A program made the position numbers and the translations under genes. The notes beneath the pieces are model-generated. The model did not search any database, was not told where the DNA came from, and saw only the letters and a program-made list of their open reading frames with translations. 10,735 bases of DNA from Ruminococcaceae bacterium UBA3710 (GTDB lineage: Bacteria; Bacillota; Clostridia; Oscillospirales; Acutalibacteraceae), in NCBI GenBank assembly GCA_002371985.1, contig DFHZ01000069.1, positions 1 through 10,735 of the forward strand. Reading direction: 5' to 3'. Below are positions 6,053 through 10,735 of this stretch, piece after piece (position 1 is the stretch's first letter; every line of letters starts with the position of its first letter).

Positions 6053-7219
6053 TTAAAGGCTTTCTTTGAGTATATTTACAACTTCTTGACGGTTTAAAGT
6101 TTTATATCCGCCGTCAAGTATAATTGTAGCATCGGCAATACCTTCTATCATATCCTCGGTTGCTCCAAGTTCCGAAAGATTCATAGCAACACCGATTTTC
6201 TTCATCCAGTCTTCCATAGCACAAAGACCTTCATTTGCAATTTGGGTATCGGTCTTGCCTTCACTATTCACTCCCCAAACCTCTACGGCAAATCTTTTGA
6301 ATTTATTTAAACCGTAAGGCATTATATATCTATAATAAGGAAGGGAAACAGCGGATAATGTCATACCGTGAGTAGCATCAGTATACCCACCTGCCGCCTG
6401 ACCGAGCATATGAACCATCCAGTCGGTAGATTTTCCTCTTGAAATAAGAGTGTTAAGTGCCCAAGTAGCCGCCCACATAATATTTGAACGAGCCTCGTAG
6501 TCTTCCGGATTTTCTACGGCAACGAGTGAATTGCGAATAACAGATTTCATCAAAGCCTCTGCTAAATCATCGCTTACATTGTCGTCCTCACCCGAAAAAT
6601 ACTGTTCACAAATATGATTGAAAATATCATAAATTCCGGCTACCATCTGACGCTTAGGCAAAGACATCGTAAAACGAGGGTTAAGTATGGAAAATTTGGG
6701 CATTACCTCTTCGCCGAAAACATGACCTATTTTTTCTTTTGTATCATGATTGGTGATAACCGCTCCGCCGTTCATTTCGGAGCCTGTTCCTGCCATTGTA
6801 AGAATACATCCGACAGGAACTATATCGCAGTCGGGTTCTTCGAATCTCTTATAATACTTATCCCAAGGGTCATCATCACAATGCACCGATACGGAAACTG
6901 CCTTTGCATAATCACAGCAAGAGCCTCCGCCGACTGCCAAAAGCAAATCCGCATTTGCTTTTTTTGCGATATTAACGCCTTCACGGAGTTTATCTGCCGT
7001 AGGATTTGGCATAACTCCTGCATCTTCAAAAACATTTTTTCCGTTTGCCTTTAGTATTTCGATAACACTATCGTAAATACCGTTTTTCTTAATTGACCCA
7101 CCGCCGTAAATCAGCACGACATTTTTACCGTATTTAGGCAGTTCGTCATTAAGATATTTTAATGAATCTTCACCAAAATAAAGTTTTGTAGCATTTTTAT
7201 AACTAAAACTTCCAAGCAT
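6053..7219 (-). CDS. iron-containing alcohol dehydrogenase, butanol dehydrogenase / YqhD-like
   Basis: A 388-residue class III metal-dependent dehydrogenase, full length, expected to reduce aldehydes or ketones to alcohols with NAD(P)H in the cytoplasm. YGGGSIKKNGIYD (38-50) and VGGGSCCDYAKAV (96-108) line the nucleotide site; the first is typical of the NADPH-preferring YqhD/BDH branch. TMAGTGSEMNGGAVITN (141-157) is the family signature. Metal ligands are Asp198 and His202 (GIYDIFNH), His270 (DWMVHML) and His284 (DATHG). The 4- and 14-residue spacings equal those of E. coli YqhD (Asp194, His198, His267, His281). CC after GGGS is unusual, since VxD is more common. The start has AGGAGG nine bases upstream. 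It is the last gene of the minus-strand run, 18 bases after the lipoprotein gene. The substrate is unknown; butanol or ethanol dehydrogenase or aldehyde detoxification are all possible. Confidence 0.93.
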   Translation of the reverse strand: MLGSFSYKNATKLYFGEDSLKYLNDELPKYGKNVVLIYGGGSIKKNGIYDSVIEILKANGKNVFEDAGVMPNPTADKLREGVNIAKKANADLLLAVGGGSCCDYAKAVSVSVHCDDDPWDKYYKRFEEPDCDIVPVGCILTMAGTGSEMNGGAVITNHDTKEKIGHVFGEEVMPKFSILNPRFTMSLPKRQMVAGIYDIFNHICEQYFSGEDDNVSDDLAEALMKSVIRNSLVAVENPEDYEARSNIMWAATWALNTLISRGKSTDWMVHMLGQAAGGYTDATHGMTLSAVSLPYYRYIMPYGLNKFKRFAVEVWGVNSEGKTDTQIANEGLCAMEDWMKKIGVAMNLSELGATEDMIEGIADATIILDGGYKTLNRQEVVNILKESL

Positions 7220-7237
7220 TATGCTTTTCCTCCTATG

Positions 7238-7741
7238 TTATTCATTCTGCTCGACATAAAACTTTACAACAACATTGTCTTTTCCGAGTACATCAAGCAG
7301 TTGCTCCCTGCTAATATTGTTAATCTTTGCAAGTTTTGTAAAGTTCCATGTATTTGTGCCGTAATAAATTGTAATTTGATTACCCTGATAAAGTATTATA
7401 TCTCCCGACTGCGTTGTAATTCTGCTATCATTTCTCGGCAAGTCCCACGGCAGCGACCCTACTTTTTCAAAATCGCCGTAGTCATTCATATTTACGCTGA
7501 TTGAACCGCTACTTAATCTTTTTGCCAACTCCTCTGCGGATGAATTATCCTCAAATGAAGCATAAAGTTTTTTGCCGTTTGCTTCTATTACCAAACTCTT
7601 TTTTGGGCTTTCGGCTTGATAATCCGATTGGTTTATATTTTTGCTTTGCATACTCGTATTCTCTTTTCTGTCGTTTTTATTGCACGAAGTAAAACATAGG
7701 GAAATAAAAACGATAAATAATAAAACCTGTATTTTTTTCAT
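7238..7741 (-). CDS. lipoprotein with cyclophilin-like fold domain
   Basis: 167 residues. An N-terminal Lys-rich start and hydrophobic stretch (2-17) end in a lipobox CFTSC with Cys20, so the mature protein should be lipid-anchored outside the membrane. A polar linker (21-47) precedes a domain at 48-165 with VIEANGKKLYASFEDNSSAEE, SLPWDLPRND (96-105), TQSGDIILYQGNQITIYYG (110-128) and WNFTKLAKI (132-140). These match the small cyclophilin-like fold family (Pfam Cyclophil_like type), often found near flavodoxins and oxidoreductases; no catalytic role is established. The start overlaps the stop of the membrane-protein gene by four bases (ATGA), with AAAGGA as ribosome site. It lies upstream of the alcohol dehydrogenase in the same operon. 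Confidence 0.82.
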   Translation of the reverse strand: MKKIQVLLFIVFISLCFTSCNKNDRKENTSMQSKNINQSDYQAESPKKSLVIEANGKKLYASFEDNSSAEELAKRLSSGSISVNMNDYGDFEKVGSLPWDLPRNDSRITTQSGDIILYQGNQITIYYGTNTWNFTKLAKINNISREQLLDVLGKDNVVVKFYVEQNE

Positions 7742-8400
7742 TTTTGTCCTTTCGTAGGTTTCTCATTTGTAACAGAGCAAAGGAAAGAAACTATAACAAG
7801 AATATAACATATAGTTTTAGGCAGCATAAGCATACCGAGTATAGGCAAAACACTTGATGCCACAGCAACAGGCATATAGAATAAGAACGACAAAAGAATG
7901 TAAAGCCATATAAATCTGAATTTGCGTTTTTCGGTCCTCTTTATGAAATAAAGAATACAGATTATGAAACCTATAATAACAAAGGGAACATTTCTGATTA
8001 TACCCCATGTCATACTATTAGTATTCGTAGTCCATCCGTTTTGTGGAAACAAACATAGAATAACCCTTACTGCCGATAAAACCCACAAGGCAGATAAAAC
8101 GGTTTTATTCTTTTTCTCGTTATAAATTCCTAACCAAATATAATACATCAGCAAATAAAATACGGTCATTGTAACAGAAGTTACAAGTTTACCTACACCA
8201 AGAGCAAATGTAAAATCAGACTTTAAAAAATAGTTTAACACTCTCGGTACAAGATGGAAAGCATCACCAAATCCTAAAATAAGCGAGGCAAATCCCATAA
8301 GTCGCTCTGTTAAATTCCGTGCTCTAACCGATATTACCAATCCGCCGACAACAGCAAATATTAAATATAGGATATCAAATGTTGATTCTCCGTATTTCAT
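7738..8400 (-). CDS. unrecognised seven-helix membrane protein
   Basis: I do not recognise a named family. The 220-residue protein has about seven hydrophobic segments: 8-25, 33-55, 63-93, 101-118, 134-153, 161-183 and 184-208. The short tail is basic. No signal peptide or soluble domain is present. Charged or polar residues inside or near helices stand out: GDAFHLVPR (45-53) in the second helix, the polar loop NGWTTNTNS (121-129), and WGIIRNVPF (132-140) at the start of the fifth. These could form a binding site or pore. The start overlaps the flavin reductase stop by four bases (ATGA) and has no clear Shine-Dalgarno sequence, so translation probably depends on coupling. The stop overlaps the lipoprotein start in the same way. 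Position between a flavin reductase and a lipoprotein hints at a membrane redox or sensing role, which is speculation. Confidence 0.85.
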   Translation of the reverse strand: MKYGESTFDILYLIFAVVGGLVISVRARNLTERLMGFASLILGFGDAFHLVPRVLNYFLKSDFTFALGVGKLVTSVTMTVFYLLMYYIWLGIYNEKKNKTVLSALWVLSAVRVILCLFPQNGWTTNTNSMTWGIIRNVPFVIIGFIICILYFIKRTEKRKFRFIWLYILLSFLFYMPVAVASSVLPILGMLMLPKTICYILVIVSFLCSVTNEKPTKGQK

Positions 8401-8960
8401 TTGATTTTTAAACCGTCTTTAAAAGCATCTGCTACTCTGCCGCCAACCTTATAATAACCGTGAGTATACGGGTCAAAAGCGATTGCTTCAAGCAAGTCAA
8501 TATCAACCTTATCGTCTTTCATAACACTTTCTTCAACCGAAGTACGAACAACCTTACCTATAACGCCTATACCTGTACTATCATTCTGGTATTCCACAAA
8601 CTCACATTCCATAGCAATCGGTAATTCATTTATAATAGGTGCGTCTACGAGGTTGGATTTTTCAAAAGTCATTCCGGTTTTTTCAAATTTCTTTTCTTCT
8701 TTTCCTCCGCTTACAATACCAAACCAATCTGCTTCAACTGCGTGTTTTGCATCTGCAATGTGTATAACAAAACCGCCTCTTGCCTTTATATTCTTTACGG
8801 TATTATGGGTTTCGGTAAGATTAAGAGCCACCATATCACGCTCAAGCATAGTTCCCCATGCTGCGTTCATAACATCTACCGTACCGTCTTCATTAAAGGT
8901 TGAAATAAGAAGCACCGGCATCGGAAAAATTGCCTCTGTTGTTTTAATTTGTTTTTTCAT
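8397..8960 (-). CDS. flavoredoxin-like flavin reductase family protein
   Basis: 187 residues, the usual length for flavoredoxin-type members of the flavin reductase family (FMN-binding split barrel). PMPVLLISTFNEDGTVDVMN (13-32) then AAWGTMLERDMV (33-44) and LTETHNTVKNI (48-58) form the FMN-binding strand and loops. FVIHIAD (64-70) and the LPIAMECEFVEY strand (113-124) complete the barrel. Such proteins bind FMN and pass electrons or reduce flavin with NAD(P)H in the cytoplasm; the partner here is unknown. AGGAGG lies nine bases before the ATG. The gene starts 18 bases after the CDF exporter stop and overlaps the next membrane-protein gene by four bases. Its presence with a dehydrogenase and an FMN-neighbourhood lipoprotein suggests shared redox work. 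Confidence 0.9.
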   Translation of the reverse strand: MKKQIKTTEAIFPMPVLLISTFNEDGTVDVMNAAWGTMLERDMVALNLTETHNTVKNIKARGGFVIHIADAKHAVEADWFGIVSGGKEEKKFEKTGMTFEKSNLVDAPIINELPIAMECEFVEYQNDSTGIGVIGKVVRTSVEESVMKDDKVDIDLLEAIAFDPYTHGYYKVGGRVADAFKDGLKIK

Positions 8961-8978
8961 TTCGTTACTCCTCCTGAT

Positions 8979-10112
8979 TTAATCAATTATATCAACATCC
9001 GGAACAATCATTATATTATAATCCGGATACATTGAACAAATTTCACCGTGCAAGATGTTTGTTGCTTCCTTATGGTCTATATCAAAACTTATTACAACAT
9101 CAAAACGAATTGTTTTTTCTTTAGTATCTGCATAAAATCCGTGAAATTGCAAAGCCCATTCATGAGACATAACCTTTTTTTGAATGGCATTACGAATTTG
9201 GGCTGCTTGATCGTCTGATGTATTAAAGGAATATACACCTATACCCGTTAATATTACGCCTGTTTTCTTAAAGACATCAACTTGTATCCTTCTTGTTATT
9301 CTGTCAACATCGTCTACATTAAGCTTATCTGGCAATTCTATATGCAACGAGCCGTAATTCTTATTGGGTCCGTAATTAAAGAGAGTAATATCATAAACAC
9401 CCAATACAGATTCTTCTTCGCATATTATTTTTCTTAATTCTTTGCCGATGTCGGAATCTTCTCTTTTTCCTATAATATCATTAAGTGTTTCAATCATCAT
9501 TTCAATACCCGCTTTGATAATGAAAATCGCAATTATAACACCGACATAGGCTTCAAGGGAAATGTCAAAAATCAAGAATACTATTGCCGAAGCCAAAACC
9601 GAACTTGATAAAACGGCATCAAACAAAGCATCGGAACCCGAAGCCGTCAAGGCACCCGAATTAACCTTTTTGCCCTGCTTTTTTACATACATTCCGAGGA
9701 ACATTTTTACAACGATTGCTACCGAAATAATAATGATTGATACTGTGCTATACTCAGCCGTTTCAGGGTGAATAATTTTCTTTACTGATTCAACAAGAGA
9801 AGTAATACCCGCATACAAAACCAGTGCGGCAACAATCATAGAACTTAAATATTCTATTCTGCCGTAGCCCAGCGGGTGTTTTTTGTTGGGCGTTTTGGCG
9901 CCAAGCTTTGCGCCTATGATGGTTATAACCGACGAAAGCGCGTCGGACAGGTTGTTTACCGCGTCAAGCATTACGGCGATAGAATTGGCAATAAGCCCCA
10001 CTGCCGCCTTAAAGCCGGCAAGAAATACGTTGGTAATTATACCGATAAGGCTTGTTTTAACTATTGCTTTTTCTCTTTTCGCGGTAAGCTCTTCTATAGT
10101 TTGGTTTGCCAT
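8979..10112 (-). CDS. cation diffusion facilitator, Mn-type motifs, with C-terminal extension
   Basis: CDF proteins are dimeric proton-coupled exporters of divalent metals. The protein is 377 residues, against about 290-310 for a usual CDF. Six membrane helices span about 20-205. Transmembrane helix 2 has AVNNLSDALSS: aligned with E. coli YiiP (Asp45, Asp49) it gives Asn53 and Asp57. Helix 5 has SDALFDAV with Asp161 and Asp165 in place of YiiP His153 and Asp157. This ND/DD set matches the one described for manganese CDFs such as MntE; zinc members have HxxxD. A normal cytoplasmic dimerisation domain (about 220-295) is followed by roughly 80 more residues resembling a second ferredoxin-like domain. 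I chose the ATG at 10112 because GGAGAT precedes it properly; an in-frame ATG at 10124 overlaps that site. The stop is 18 bases before the flavin reductase gene. Confidence 0.9.
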   Translation of the reverse strand: MANQTIEELTAKREKAIVKTSLIGIITNVFLAGFKAAVGLIANSIAVMLDAVNNLSDALSSVITIIGAKLGAKTPNKKHPLGYGRIEYLSSMIVAALVLYAGITSLVESVKKIIHPETAEYSTVSIIIISVAIVVKMFLGMYVKKQGKKVNSGALTASGSDALFDAVLSSSVLASAIVFLIFDISLEAYVGVIIAIFIIKAGIEMMIETLNDIIGKREDSDIGKELRKIICEEESVLGVYDITLFNYGPNKNYGSLHIELPDKLNVDDVDRITRRIQVDVFKKTGVILTGIGVYSFNTSDDQAAQIRNAIQKKVMSHEWALQFHGFYADTKEKTIRFDVVISFDIDHKEATNILHGEICSMYPDYNIMIVPDVDIID

Positions 10113-10116
10113 ATTG

Positions 10117-10122
10117 ATCTCC
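10117..10122 (-). promoter_or_regulatory. ribosome binding site deciding the CDF gene start
   Basis: GGAGAT on the minus strand stands just before the ATG at 10112-10110. It overlaps the alternative ATG (10124-10122), which itself has no good ribosome site upstream. Confidence 0.6.
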
Positions 10123-10131
10123 ATATAATTC

Positions 10132-10686
10132 TTATTTACCCGCTTTTGTCCTTTCGGGGAATATCCACCAGCAAGACACTATCGCCACCACTATATAAGC
10201 GGCGACGGGACAAAAACCGCCAAGGACGGTTGCCAGAGTATAGGTTATTATGCTGATAATATTGCGTGCGCTAAGCTTGAACTGTGCCGCCGTACCGTTT
10301 TCGCGCGCGATAAGATAAACCATAAGGTGAAAGGTCAGGCAGGCAAGAAGCATATCGGCAAAATATAGCGATACCGGTGCGAAAGAAACGGGATAAACGC
10401 CTACCCACGCTGTTATAAACGGAATAAACGACATAACGAAAAGCCATGCGATATTGCACCACAAAATTGGGTAGTTCACCCGCGTGGCGCTATGAATGAT
10501 TATATGATGATTAACCCAATAAATAGCGATAAACAAAAAGCTAAGCATATATGCAAGCAAGGTGGGCCAAAGCGCCAAAAAGTCGCTGAGTTTTTCGCCA
10601 GCGGGCAGTTTTAATTCGAGAATCATAATGGTAATGATAATCGCCAAAACGCCGTCGCTGAACGCTTCAAGTCGGTTCTTTTCCAT
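10132..10686 (-). CDS. TMEM175 family (DUF1211) potassium channel
   Basis: The 184-residue protein begins MEKNRLEAFSDGVLAIIIT. The RxxxFSD motif (Arg5, Phe9, Ser10, Asp11) at the start of helix 1 is the hallmark of TMEM175 channels, where helix 1 lines the pore. About six hydrophobic helices follow (8-27, 38-56, 70-94, 100-126, 141-158, 160-176), with IYWVNHH (55-61) as another family-typical stretch. Bacterial members have one six-helix repeat and form tetrameric K+-permeable channels in the cell membrane. AGGGGAG lies a few bases before the ATG. It appears to be the first gene of the minus-strand run; the CDF start is 19 bases past its stop. Its base composition (about 45-50% G+C by hand count) is higher than most of the window. 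Confidence 0.92.
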   Translation of the reverse strand: MEKNRLEAFSDGVLAIIITIMILELKLPAGEKLSDFLALWPTLLAYMLSFLFIAIYWVNHHIIIHSATRVNYPILWCNIAWLFVMSFIPFITAWVGVYPVSFAPVSLYFADMLLACLTFHLMVYLIARENGTAAQFKLSARNIISIITYTLATVLGGFCPVAAYIVVAIVSCWWIFPERTKAGK

Positions 10687-10704
10687 AGTTCTCCCCTTTT
10701 AGTT

Positions 10705-10735
10705 GTTATACAAGACTTATTGTTGATAAGGGCAA
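10705..10735 (-). promoter_or_regulatory. possible promoter region with a small inverted repeat upstream of the TMEM175 gene
   Basis: On the minus strand TATAAC (10710-10705) could be a -10 box, but the best -35 candidate (TTGCCC, 10735-10730) is 19 bases away, which is weak. The inverted repeat CTTAT-TGTTG-ATAAG (10716-10730) lies between them and could be an operator. The window edge cuts the region, so the true promoter may lie outside. Confidence 0.25.

Noticed and set aside
6614..7054. 146-codon open frame on the plus strand.
   Set aside because: It lies antisense inside the alcohol dehydrogenase gene, whose metal and cofactor motifs are intact, and its own protein resembles nothing and is rich in Cys/Ile runs typical of shadow frames.
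9876..10256. 126-codon open frame on the plus strand spanning the CDF and TMEM175 genes.
   Set aside because: It crosses two real genes on the other strand, lacks a ribosome site and recognisable motifs, and is favoured by the higher G+C there.

Overview
The window looks like chromosomal DNA from an anaerobic, low-GC Gram-positive bacterium of the class Clostridia, possibly a gut Oscillospirales or Lachnospirales relative. The basis is a pyruvate,phosphate dikinase end, a PadR/HAAS/DUF4097 envelope module, a butanol-dehydrogenase-type iron alcohol dehydrogenase, strong AGGAGG ribosome sites, sigma-A type promoters with 17-base spacers and AT-rich codon use. Nothing looks like phage, plasmid, insertion sequence, CRISPR, tRNA or rRNA. 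The window is almost fully coding.

Layout from left to right: (1) 1-371, the 3' end of ppdK on the plus strand with a strong hairpin terminator. (2) 396-1001, a self-inhibited (class III type) Fic protein on the minus strand with its own promoter. (3) 1088-2900, a minus-strand three-gene operon: a PadR repressor, a HAAS/DUF1700 membrane protein, and a membrane-anchored DUF4097 beta-solenoid. A consensus promoter overlaps a likely operator. (4) 3060-5485, a plus-strand pair, glycerol kinase and a monoacylglycerol-lipase-like hydrolase, closed by a terminator. They could release glycerol from lipid esters and phosphorylate it. (5) 5611-5988, a short DtxR/MntR-family metalloregulator with its own promoter. 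It converges on the next unit and shares a bidirectional terminator with it. (6) 6053-10686, a tightly packed minus-strand run of six genes: TMEM175-type potassium channel, Mn-type CDF exporter with a C-terminal extension, flavoredoxin-like flavin reductase, unrecognised seven-helix membrane protein, cyclophilin-like-fold lipoprotein, and iron-containing alcohol dehydrogenase. Gaps are 18-19 bases or ATGA overlaps, so this is probably one transcript. It joins cation handling with flavin/NAD(P)H redox chemistry.

Most genes belong to known families. The items most worth a second look are the six-gene cation/redox run with its unnamed membrane protein, the CDF exporter's second C-terminal domain, a base-composition step inside that CDF gene, a glycerol kinase with Asp where Firmicutes usually have the HPr-phosphorylated His, and an iron-type ligand set in the metalloregulator. 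I found no convincing new defence or mobile system.
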